Assembly (NCBI GenBank): GCA_018267955.1
Contig: JAFDXL010000009.1
Span: 584,717-648,716 of the forward strand
From: Bacteroidota bacterium
GTDB lineage: Bacteria > Bacteroidota > Bacteroidia > Chitinophagales > Chitinophagaceae
Direction: 5' to 3'
Length of the DNA stretch: 64,000 nt
Positions 55,902 through 62,586 of this stretch are shown here, piece by piece. The position numbers were made by a program, and so were the translations under genes. The stretch's first letter is position 1; each line of letters starts with the position of its first letter. A model generated the notes under the pieces. The model made no database searches, had not been told where the DNA came from, and worked only from the letters and a program-made list of their open reading frames with translations.

Positions 55902-56076
55902 AAATAAATGTAATTATTTAAGCGATGTAAGCCCGCTTTCTTCGCTTACCATTTCCTGATAAAATGCCGCTCCACAAGTGGGGCATTTTATCTGCTCAAT
56001 AGATAGACAAACGATGAACGGAGCGTCGCAACAATGTTTGTATATTGTGTGAACGCAGATAACCAAGGATTATTAA

Positions 56077-56664
56077 ATGACAATACAGGACTATAAAATC
56101 TGGTACCCATATGAAGCATTTTATATCGAAAGTATGCTGATTGTCGCACGTGCGGCTATGGAAGCTCAGACCCAATTACAAATAACTATTGATGAACTTG
56201 AAAGCGGAAAGCCAAATACTCAGGATGAAACGGAATATGTGATAGATTTAATTCAAACATTCCTTATAAATGCCGGTGCCCTATCAAGATATTTTTGGCC
56301 ATCAAGAAAACAACAGGTTCATACTTTAAGAGCAGAAAAGCTACGAGAGGCTTTTGAAATAAAAGAGGGAAACCCTCTCGAAGACAGGGACATGAGAAAC
56401 TGTATGGAACATTTTGATGAACGACTTGATTTATATCTTTCCAAAGGAATTGCAGGTACAATTATCCCCTCAGCAGTAGGTGGTAACATGAATAACGAAC
56501 AGGGCGTGTATCATTTTATTCGGGCTTTCCATACGGCAGATTGGACCTTTGAGATTTTAGGAACCAAAGTAGCTATAATCCCATTAATGAAGGAAGTAAT
56601 ACGCATTTACTTACTTCTTGATAAGTTCAAACATGAAGGTGGACGACTGCCTAAAAGCAGTTAA
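56077..56664 (+). CDS. Second HEPN-like helical protein
   Basis: A 195-residue, nearly all-helical protein. Residues around 110 read DRDMRNCMEHFDERLDLYL, an R-N-x3-H motif with the acidic EHFDERLD extension known in several abortive-infection-like HEPN proteins. No membrane segment or signal. It shares a divergent promoter region with the HEPN-like gene at 54978 and ends 4 bp inside the P4-type integrase remnant. Whether it is an active RNase or an inhibitory partner cannot be told. Confidence 0.5.
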   Translation: MTIQDYKIWYPYEAFYIESMLIVARAAMEAQTQLQITIDELESGKPNTQDETEYVIDLIQTFLINAGALSRYFWPSRKQQVHTLRAEKLREAFEIKEGNPLEDRDMRNCMEHFDERLDLYLSKGIAGTIIPSAVGGNMNNEQGVYHFIRAFHTADWTFEILGTKVAIIPLMKEVIRIYLLLDKFKHEGGRLPKSS

Positions 56665-57280
56665 TCAATATCCACTCCCCTATCATTATTTAAATCTGGC
56701 TTTGGCTGCATCCGCTTTTTAAATTCTTCACGGCGTTTCTCCTTACCCTTTTCTTTATCATAGTCGAATACTTCTACACAGCGTTGATTGACCCGGCGAG
56801 CCATATCAAGGGCTTCGCGGCTTTCCATCACTCGCAGCATTTCTAAAATATCATGTGCAGTAATTTTATGAATCGGCATCGAACCGATGACGGGGAAGGC
56901 GTTATTTTCAAGGGAACGCAATACAACCTGTGTATGCTTCTTATCCCATATCTGTTTGCTATGCCATTCACGGGCTACAGCTTCAAAGCTATTTTTGGCA
57001 GTTGCGACATTATCAGCATAGCGGCTGGCTTTTTCGCGATTGGGGTTTAAGCCTTGCGCTACTAAGGCTCTTATCTCATCGCGTTCCTTCCTTGCATCAG
57101 ACAGGCTAATAAGAGGATATTGGCCGATAGTATAAACACTTTCTTTCCCATGTAACTTATACGGGTACTGCCACATTTTTGAGCCGCTTTTACGCACCAG
57201 CAGGCGCAAATTCCCTTCGTCGTACAGCGTTGGGCTTTTCTGCATTCAGTATCAGATAGTTTTCGGACTAGACGAGCCAT
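56661..57280 (-). pseudogene. P4-type tyrosine integrase, N-terminal remnant
   Basis: From an ATG at 57280 one frame gives MARLVRKLSDTECRKAQ. After a frame change near 57240 it continues LYDEGNLRLLVRKSGSKMW, YTIGQYPLISLSDARKERDEI and VIGSMPIHKITAHDILEMLRVMESR up to RRVNQRCVEVFDYD. This is the DUF4102/Arm and core-binding part of P4-like integrases. The catalytic domain is absent; the last 35 residues (KEKGKEKRREEFKKRMQ...) come from something else. A third integrase class therefore visited this island. Confidence 0.8.
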
Positions 57281-57308
57281 AGGGTACAACACCTAAATTG
57301 AACTGATA

Positions 57309-57530
57309 TACCCTGTTTTGTACCCTGTTTGGGGCTAAATTCGGATGGTCAGTATGGGAGCAATATGAACGACTATAACGGAAAAACCTTTGTATTACAA
57401 GGCTTTTTTAAACTGCATTGAATTGGATGAAACGGGTATCTGGTGCCGGATGTCGCACCCGAACTAAGTCACTTTTATTTTTTGCTTGGAAATATTTAAT
57501 TGGAATTCAAAAATTCCCTATACCCTGTTT
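57309..57530. repeat. TACCCTGTTT repeats upstream of P4-type integrase remnant
   Basis: TACCCTGTTT occurs at 57309-57318, 57321-57330 and 57521-57530, with a partial TACCCTA at 57533. The spacing and location before the integrase start fit arm-type binding sites. The rest of 57281-57690 holds no gene; G/C rises around 57425-57470 (GGTGCCGGATGTCGCACCCG) in what may be a decayed core site. Confidence 0.5.
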
Positions 57531-57690
57531 TATACCCTACGACGTGCGCGCAAAAGAAGGAATAGAACTAACAACCAGACAGCTAAACAATATCATCCTA
57601 TATCGTTCAAGTCAACATAAATATCAAGCCATGTAGATAAGTATTATTCGCTTATATATTCAATAGTGTGTATTTTAGTATGAACACACT

Positions 57691-58821
57691 ATGAATAAAA
57701 CACAGTACTTTGAAAAAAGCGCAAATCTGAAACTGCCCCCACGCTGCCCGTTATTAAATACCTGCCAAAGATGCGCCTATACCATTTATCTTTTCTCGTT
57801 CTATAAAGAAGTCAGCCCAGGCTTAGGCACATGGGAAGACCTGTTAAGAAATCATGGTCAACTGTCAGAAAAGTATTTTACCAAAAAAATAGAAATACAG
57901 GGTGAGAGCCCAGGCATTATAAAAGGCCCCCATTATTGGAGCTTTGACAGGGCTTGCCCTGAAATAAACTTGTTTGAAGATAGTATCATTCATTTCCCAA
58001 ACGAACGCTTGGCTTGTACAAGTGCGTCTTGGGATAATGAAAGAACAAAGGACAAACTTTACACTTCAGAATATCAGCATTATTCTGAATGCGCAGAATT
58101 TTCTTATTATTTACACAATAAAAAACAAACAAAAATGACAAACACAAAAACACGCACCAAAATTCCGAAAGAGGCAAAAGTCAGGGCAGAATTACAGAAG
58201 GAAATAAATTCAAGTTGTCCCTTTTGCCCTAACGATGATGTTGGACATTTCGAGATACACCATATTGATGAAAACCCGTCAAATCATGAAATGACCAACC
58301 TTATTCTGCTCTGCCGTAACTGCCATTCAAAAATTACTAAAGGAGATATTCTACAAGCGGACGTTTTCAAAAAGAAAATCTATCTTCTTACCAATCCTAA
58401 GTCAGAACCACAACCTAAGGGCAAAACAATTAATTTAAGCAACATAAACAACGCAGTTGTTGGCGATAAAAACAACATAACAATTAACAACAACAAGAAA
58501 ACAGTTAAGCAAAAATATCCACCTGGCTGTATTGGTTATGATACTAATAAAGCAAACTATATCGGGCATCTTATTAAGCGCTATAATGAATATAAAGAAT
58601 ACGAACTAGGAAAAGGTAACATGAAATTTTACATTTTTGCGGGGTTATTGAAGAAACACTTTAATGTTTCGCCAACAAGAACAATCTATAATCTTCCTGA
58701 TGAAAAATTCGAAGAATTATATCTCTATATCCAAAGTCGCATTGACGGGACAAAACTAGCTAAGATAAGTGGCAAAGGACACAAGAATTATTCGAGTTTT
58801 GAAGAGTTTCAGCAGAAATAA
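57691..58821 (+). CDS. HNH-family nuclease-like protein with N-terminal Cys cluster
   Basis: A 376-residue protein. Residues 18-30 hold CPLLNTCQRCAY, a likely zinc cluster. The central HNH module has paired CPFC and CRNC knuckles around the catalytic block FEIHHIDENPSNHEMTNLILLCRNCH (about residues 198-225). A linker with the NINNAVVGDKNNITINNN pattern follows; such GDxNN strings are found between effector and sensor domains in bacterial immunity proteins. The last 110 residues are helical. It probably cleaves DNA under control of the terminal domains. An internal ATG at about 58135 could give a shorter HNH product. The gene stands alone, with its own leader. Confidence 0.7.
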   Translation: MNKTQYFEKSANLKLPPRCPLLNTCQRCAYTIYLFSFYKEVSPGLGTWEDLLRNHGQLSEKYFTKKIEIQGESPGIIKGPHYWSFDRACPEINLFEDSIIHFPNERLACTSASWDNERTKDKLYTSEYQHYSECAEFSYYLHNKKQTKMTNTKTRTKIPKEAKVRAELQKEINSSCPFCPNDDVGHFEIHHIDENPSNHEMTNLILLCRNCHSKITKGDILQADVFKKKIYLLTNPKSEPQPKGKTINLSNINNAVVGDKNNITINNNKKTVKQKYPPGCIGYDTNKANYIGHLIKRYNEYKEYELGKGNMKFYIFAGLLKKHFNVSPTRTIYNLPDEKFEELYLYIQSRIDGTKLAKISGKGHKNYSSFEEFQQK

Positions 58822-58859
58822 GATGTTATGATGGGTAATGCTAAAAGTGAGGCAAACAA

Positions 58860-59285
58860 TTATCTGTTTTGCCGTACTTTTTCACGACCTTGTTCTTTCA
58901 ATTCAAGCCCCAAACCAAAATAGATATTACTAATTAGTTCTACAATTGCTTTTGACTTCTTCCAATGCAGGGTTTTAAGGACGGTAGTACAGTTGCATAT
59001 TTCTCGTATCAGGTCTTCGGTCAGTTCAGGATGTAACCTTCTAAGTTCATTTCTTTCCTTATCTATCTTATCGACAATATCGTCGTGTAATTTCTTTTTC
59101 AGCAATAAGAATTCGCTTTTATAATCATGGGGAATAAATGCCAAATCTTTTTCCCAGCTTATCTTGTGAAAATATCCATTATATGCACGACTAATCCGTT
59201 CGCTAATACTTCCTGTACCAGTCGCCAGGCAGCTTAACCCTAGACCAAATATATTGAAGTGGATATAGTCAAGTTCAGTGTTCAT
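58860..59285 (-). CDS. Unknown helical protein, end of a three-gene operon
   Basis: A 141-residue protein, mostly helical (LHDDIVDKIDKERNELRRLHPELTEDLIREICN). It begins MNTELDYIHFNIFGLGLSCL and ends in basic KEQGREKVRQNR. Its start overlaps the preceding stop by one base. No family recognised. By position it belongs to the control region of the nested element. Confidence 0.5.
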   Translation of the reverse strand: MNTELDYIHFNIFGLGLSCLATGTGSISERISRAYNGYFHKISWEKDLAFIPHDYKSEFLLLKKKLHDDIVDKIDKERNELRRLHPELTEDLIREICNCTTVLKTLHWKKSKAIVELISNIYFGLGLELKEQGREKVRQNR

Positions 59286-59518
59286 TAATCAACGTCAAGC
59301 CCAGCTTGAATATCTTTTGATTGTTCAGAATTATCTTGCAGACGTGCCCTTACTGCTTCTCGAACAGCTTCTTTCTTACCAGCTTTCAACCCTGATTTAT
59401 ATTGCCCGTAATTAGAGCGTTCAATAATACCGTCTAGGTCTTTACTGTTACCGCGCTGCAACCAGTAACCATGTTCAAATCCTTTTTTATAAATTGGGTC
59501 AACTGTTTCCTCGCTCAT
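59285..59518 (-). CDS. Small unknown protein, middle gene of operon
   Basis: A 77-residue charged protein. The sequence YKKGFEHGYWLQRGNSKDLDG followed by SGLKAGKKEAVREAVRARL suggests helices with repeated GYxxG-like turns. It overlaps by one base both the HTH gene upstream and the 141-residue gene downstream, so the three are translationally coupled. Confidence 0.55.
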   Translation of the reverse strand: MSEETVDPIYKKGFEHGYWLQRGNSKDLDGIIERSNYGQYKSGLKAGKKEAVREAVRARLQDNSEQSKDIQAGLDVD

Positions 59519-59790
59519 TAGAATGTATCTTTTGCGTGTTTTTCAATAAATGCATCTATACTGTCACGGTCATACAATATTATACGTGGCTCAGGCTGTG
59601 AAAATCTGATTTTGCCTTCATCCCTGAATTTTTGTAAGGTAGTTTTTGATTTGATCCGGAGTATTTGCATTGCTTCGTCACCATCAATCCATTTATCTCG
59701 CGGCAATACATGTAGTTGGTGTCTGATTTCAGAAACCAGTTTAGCGTATAATTCGTAAAACGCTTCATCTTCAATAGTGATAACGTTCAT
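59518..59790 (-). CDS. Excisionase-like helix-turn-helix protein
   Basis: A 90-residue protein with the same winged-HTH block as 14268-14561 (WIDGDEAMQILRIKSKTTLQKFRDEG, then KIRFSQPEPRIILYDRDSI). The two are about 60 percent identical over the core. It likely binds element DNA to direct excision or regulate the operon it leads. It is first of three overlapping genes. Confidence 0.75.
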   Translation of the reverse strand: MNVITIEDEAFYELYAKLVSEIRHQLHVLPRDKWIDGDEAMQILRIKSKTTLQKFRDEGKIRFSQPEPRIILYDRDSIDAFIEKHAKDTF

Positions 59791-59809
59791 AAATCTAAAA
59801 TAGGAAAAC

Positions 59810-60472
59810 TCACATTTTTAATATTCGTCGACCTGACTTTACAAGGTTGTCATACTCATCACAGATTTTTCCTTTTTCGGTATGCAACGACCTGACAACA
59901 TCTTCAATTTGATCCTGCTCCCAATTACGTGGTACTTCTTGAAAATTTGGATTATTAGCTGGAAAAGTATTTAACCCGATAATTGCGGAGAAATTTTCGA
60001 CTGCACCAAGCAAGCGCTTTTTGATTTCTTCAAGCTTTGGGTTTAAAAACTCAAAATGCGGGTCATTCTTTCTTCCCTCAAATCCATCTAGCTCATCCAT
60101 GTTTTCAATTCTAAAACCATTATGAAAGTCTGCACCTCTTAACCAATCGATTGACCCATTTGCTGGCAAATGAGTATTTATTATTTTGTTAAAGAGATGT
60201 TTATCGAGTTCTAATGTATGGTCATCATATTTGAATGCTGATGTACATAGCTTGTATACAATAGGAATTAAGATAGTTGTAAGTACAATAATTGCGACCA
60301 CCCACAACGGAAGATTAAATGTCCAAAGTTTAGTAAAGTTTGCAATGGTTGTTGTATCATGATTGAACTGAGCTAAAATAACACACCCTATATATGTGGC
60401 TATTCCTACAATCACAGTAGCTATAACTTTGCTCCAAACTGGGTCTTTCCAGATTAATTTCAGATGTTTCAT
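59810..60472 (-). CDS. Two-TM membrane protein with soluble domain, unknown
   Basis: A 220-residue protein with transmembrane helices at about 14-36 (VIATVIVGIATYIGCVILA) and 50-74 (LWVVAIIVLTTILIPIVYKL), then a soluble helical domain of 145 residues. The soluble part contains HLPANGSIDWLRGADFHNG and FENF-type segments without a known motif. Two N-terminal TM helices before a small domain are frequent in defence effectors, but nothing specific supports that here. It is divergent from 60560, with 87 bp between starts. Confidence 0.55.
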   Translation of the reverse strand: MKHLKLIWKDPVWSKVIATVIVGIATYIGCVILAQFNHDTTTIANFTKLWTFNLPLWVVAIIVLTTILIPIVYKLCTSAFKYDDHTLELDKHLFNKIINTHLPANGSIDWLRGADFHNGFRIENMDELDGFEGRKNDPHFEFLNPKLEEIKKRLLGAVENFSAIIGLNTFPANNPNFQEVPRNWEQDQIEDVVRSLHTEKGKICDEYDNLVKSGRRILKM

Positions 60473-60559
60473 TTGATAGATGTGTTCGGAAGTTGTAAGA
60501 TATGAATTAATAAAGAATTATTTATTATTCTAATTTAGAATGATAAAACTCGATAAAAG

Positions 60560-61090
60560 ATGCCTTTGAACATGGGACAAATGGATGAATTGACCAGAGA
60601 GTTAATTCAAACTGATATTGATGAGGGATTATCATCAATATATTTAAGCAAAAAATTGAGCGTCGACGCAGATGTGATTTTAAAAAGCCTTGAAGACATG
60701 CAGCGCTTGACCTACGAACTGATTTTTATCAAGCACTATAAAGATGAGGGATTTATGCTACCTGATGATGATGGTGTTGACGAATGGTATATGGTTAAAA
60801 TTCCTAAAACAGAAAAATGGAAGGCCGAGATGCTACTCAAGGATGGTGGCTGGAATAAAAAATTTGATGACCATTTTGAGAAGTTGAATGCTCAAAAAGC
60901 AGAAGAAACCCGCAGATTGAAGCTTGAAGAAGATAGTTGGATAGCAACAAGGGAACAGGCAGAAAAAGCCAAGGAACAAGCAGATAAGGCCAATCGTCAT
61001 TCTAAAATGGCTAATTGGATAGCGATTATATCAGCGATTATTGCTTTGGGTTCATTTATCGCGACGATTGTCTTAAGCCAAAAACTCTAA
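60560..61090 (+). CDS. Tail-anchored coiled-coil protein, unknown
   Basis: A 176-residue protein. The N-terminal part is helical (MDELTRELIQTDIDEGLSSIYLSKKL, possibly an HTH-like fold), the centre a coiled coil (LNAQKAEETRRLKLEEDSW, REQAEKAKEQADKANRHSK) and the last 25 residues one transmembrane helix (WIAIISAIIALGSFIATIVL). It is therefore a C-tail-anchored inner-membrane protein. An alternative start lies at 60572. It may work with the divergent two-TM protein. It is the last gene of the island. Confidence 0.6.
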   Translation: MPLNMGQMDELTRELIQTDIDEGLSSIYLSKKLSVDADVILKSLEDMQRLTYELIFIKHYKDEGFMLPDDDGVDEWYMVKIPKTEKWKAEMLLKDGGWNKKFDDHFEKLNAQKAEETRRLKLEEDSWIATREQAEKAKEQADKANRHSKMANWIAIISAIIALGSFIATIVLSQKL

Positions 61091-61093
61091 TTT

Positions 61094-61110
61094 GTTGTAC
61101 CTATGTTGTA
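61094..61110. repeat. Arm-site-like repeat of nested element, right copy
   Basis: GTTGTACCTATGTTGTA, identical to 49389-49405. It lies 55 bp from the right tRNA-Met-like half site. Confidence 0.6.
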
Positions 61111-61134
61111 ACAATGGGTTTTGAGGAAATTAAA

Positions 61135-61156
61135 AGAGCGGCCCGAAAGCCGCTCT
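61135..61156. terminator. Strong hairpin, probable terminator
   Basis: AGAGCGGC / GCCGCTCT, a perfect 8-bp stem with a 6-nt loop (CCGAAA). The plus strand continues GTGTCTG without a T run; on the minus strand it is followed by TTTTAATTTC. It fits the end of a tRNA-Met-type transcript adjoining the att half site. Confidence 0.6.
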
Positions 61157-61164
61157 GTGTCTGT

Positions 61165-61213
61165 GTAGCGAGAAGCAGAATTGAACTGCCGACCTCAGGG
61201 TTATGAATCCTGT
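61165..61213. repeat. Right tRNA-Met-like half site of nested element
   Basis: On the minus strand: GCACAGGATTCATAACCC (anticodon loop with CAT), GAGGTCGGCAGTTCAATTCTGC and TTCTCGCTAC. It is the anticodon-to-3'-end half of a tRNA-Met gene; the 5' half is missing. It corresponds to 49240-49290 in the same orientation. Confidence 0.7.
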
Positions 61214-61230
61214 GCAAATTCTGTGCAAAT
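61210..61230. repeat. Tandem CTGTGCAAAT arm-site-like repeat, right copy
   Basis: Identical over 21 bp to 8643-8663. It lies 46 bp inside the right copy of the tRNA-Arg direct repeat and directly next to the tRNA-Met-like half site. Confidence 0.6.
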
Positions 61231-61236
61231 AAAAAA

Positions 61237-61264
61237 GGTTTCAAACGTCAGACGCATGAAACCT
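61237..61264 (-). terminator. Terminator for tRNA-Arg supplied by the island
   Basis: GGTTTCA and TGAAACC pair, with an inner GTC/GAC, and the minus strand continues TTTTTTATT. It replaces the original terminator that was displaced to 8469-8489, so the tRNA remains properly terminated after integration. Confidence 0.7.
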
Positions 61265-61275
61265 TTTGCTAGCTT

Positions 61276-61321
61276 GTGACCTTGTCAGGATTCAAACCTG
61301 AAACCTTTTGATCCGTAGTCA
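61276..61321. repeat. Right attachment site (attR) within tRNA-Arg
   Basis: 46 bp identical to 8494-8539; it covers the tRNA from anticodon loop to 3' end. Beyond 61321 the tRNA continues normally, whereas beyond 8539 it does not, so the crossover region is inside this repeat. Confidence 0.9.
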
Positions 61322-61350
61322 AATGCTCTATTCAGTTGAGCTACAAGGCC
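61277..61350 (-). tRNA. tRNA-Arg (anticodon ACG)
   Basis: A full cloverleaf on the minus strand. Acceptor GGCCTTG pairs with CAAGGTC (one G-T pair), D-arm AGCTCAACTGAATAGAGC, anticodon arm TTTGA-CTACGGA-TCAAA with ACG in the wobble position (read as inosine after TadA editing), T-arm TCAGG-TTTGAAT-CCTGA, discriminator A. CCA is not encoded. Its 3' 46 bases form the island's attachment core, so integration leaves the gene intact. Confidence 0.95.
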
Positions 61351-61477
61351 ATTCCCGTTGTTTGGGAGTGCAAAGATAATGCAACCGTAACATTTTACAA
61401 ACAGTTTTATAAAATTCTATCGCCAATACCCGAAAAACCTTGTAAATACGCTATTTTCAGCCTGGAAAATTTTTAGA

Positions 61478-61951
61478 ATGAACATCGAGATCTGGTCAAT
61501 AGGTAAAGAAAATGAATCTTTTATACAGACAGGTATAGACCACTATTTTCAAAAAACAAAACCCTATAACCCCGTTGAGCTGGTGATACTGCAAACACCT
61601 AAAAAATTTGCCACTACAGATATAGAAAAAACAAAACTGCAGGAAGAAGAACTGATATTGAAAAAACTGCAGGCGCATCACTACCTCATCCTGCTCGATG
61701 AAAAGGGAAAAATGCTCACCTCACCGCAATGGGCCCACCAGTTTCAGCAACTGATGAACCAGGGAACAAAAACAGCAGTACTGTTAATAGGCGGCGCCTA
61801 TGGTGTCAGCGATAATATCCGTAAGCAGGCAAGGCAGGTATGGTCTTTGTCGCACCTGGTATTTCCGCACCAGTTGGTACGGCTGATACTGGCAGAGCAG
61901 GTATACCGGGCCTTCAGTATCCTAAACAATTCTCCCTATCATCATTCTTAA
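61478..61951 (+). CDS. rlmH: 23S rRNA (pseudouridine-1915 N3)-methyltransferase RlmH
   Basis: A 157-residue SPOUT methyltransferase of exact RlmH length. It starts MNIEIWSIGKENESFI; LLDEKGKMLTSPQWAHQFQQ and LLIGGAYGVSD form the SAM-binding knot, and the end FPHQLVRLILAEQVYRAFSI plus SPYHHS is the invariant C-terminus. It methylates pseudouridine 1915 in helix 69 of 23S rRNA as a dimer. It is a conserved housekeeping gene and marks the return to core chromosome. The rhomboid gene follows by 29 bp. Confidence 0.96.
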   Translation: MNIEIWSIGKENESFIQTGIDHYFQKTKPYNPVELVILQTPKKFATTDIEKTKLQEEELILKKLQAHHYLILLDEKGKMLTSPQWAHQFQQLMNQGTKTAVLLIGGAYGVSDNIRKQARQVWSLSHLVFPHQLVRLILAEQVYRAFSILNNSPYHHS

Positions 61952-61980
61952 TCGCTATTTTCGTTCCACATTTGTTATTA

Positions 61981-62586
61981 ATGAGCTTTACCATCATCAT
62001 CATAATTATAACCGTTCTCATTTCCATCGCTGCATTCAATAATGCGGATATGCTGAATAAGCTAATACTTTGGCCACGCAGAATGGATAGCCCGGCTGAA
62101 TATTACCGCCTGCTTACCTGCGGCTTTGTGCATGTAGATTATATGCACCTCGCCTTCAATATGATCACGCTATTTTTCTTTGGCAGGGAGCTGGAAGTTT
62201 ATTTTGGTTTGCTGGGCAGGCCCTTATTGTTCCCGATATTATATCTGTCGGGCATAGTTGCCAGTTCGCTCCCATCTTATATACGTCATAAGGATAATAG
62301 CTATTACCGTTCGCTCGGCGCATCCGGAGGTGTAGCAGCCATCATCTTCTCCGCTATCTACTTCTCCCCGTGGACACGCATCTACATCATTGTACTACCA
62401 TTACCCGCTATATTATTCGCAGTCGGCTATTTGTTATATTCTGCCTATATGGATAAACATGGCAGCGATAATATTGGCCACAACGCCCACTTCTGGGGTG
62501 CAGTATATGGTTTTGTGTTTACACTGCTGTTCGATCCTACGCATGGGCGCATCTTCTTTGAGCAGCTAATGCACCCTTCTTTTTAA
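61981..62586 (+). CDS. Rhomboid-family intramembrane serine protease
   Basis: About 201 residues from the Met at 61981; the longer open frame to 61840 only overlaps rlmH out of frame. It has six or so hydrophobic segments. Active-site Ser is in SLGASGGVAA on one helix and His in GHNAHFWGAVYG on a later helix, with family motifs TCGFVHVDYMHLAFNM in the first loop. It cleaves transmembrane substrates inside the inner membrane; the substrate is unknown. It is convergent with tilS and overlaps its stop by 4 bases. Confidence 0.9.
   Translation: MSFTIIIIIITVLISIAAFNNADMLNKLILWPRRMDSPAEYYRLLTCGFVHVDYMHLAFNMITLFFFGRELEVYFGLLGRPLLFPILYLSGIVASSLPSYIRHKDNSYYRSLGASGGVAAIIFSAIYFSPWTRIYIIVLPLPAILFAVGYLLYSAYMDKHGSDNIGHNAHFWGAVYGFVFTLLFDPTHGRIFFEQLMHPSF

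Larger units (their letters stand above)
49240..61213. mobile_element. Nested element of about 12 kb between tRNA-Met-like repeats
   Basis: Bounded by the tRNA-Met-like half sites at 49240-49290 and 61165-61213. A 17-bp sequence GTTGTACCTATGTTGTA occurs identically at 49389-49405, before the integrase remnant, and at 61094-61110 near the other end, as expected of arm sites. It carries a toxin candidate, a serine recombinase remnant, two HEPN-like genes, an HNH protein and an excisionase-like gene. Its integrase is frameshifted, so it is probably fixed. Confidence 0.6.
8494..61321. mobile_element. 52.8-kb genomic island integrated in the 3' end of tRNA-Arg(ACG)
   Basis: A 46-bp sequence occurs identically at 8494-8539 and 61276-61321. 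It is the anticodon-loop-to-3'-end part of a tRNA-Arg(ACG) gene that is complete only at the right end. A tyrosine integrase gene begins 144 bp inside the left copy. A 21-bp repeat containing two CTGTGCAAAT units lies just inside each end (8643-8663 and 61210-61230), as expected for integrase arm sites. Content between the ends is accessory (defence, Rhs, broken recombinases); content outside is housekeeping. No relaxase, coupling protein or T4SS gene is visible, so the island is probably mobilised in trans or is now immobile. Confidence 0.85.

Noticed and set aside
61165-61213. Functional tRNA-Met at the right end of the nested element
   Set aside because: The sequence stops after the anticodon stem and runs into the CTGTGCAAAT repeat, so the 5' half is absent.
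8494-61321. Self-transmissible conjugative transposon
   Set aside because: I found no relaxase, VirD4-type coupling protein or Tra/VirB genes, so conjugative self-transfer is not supported.
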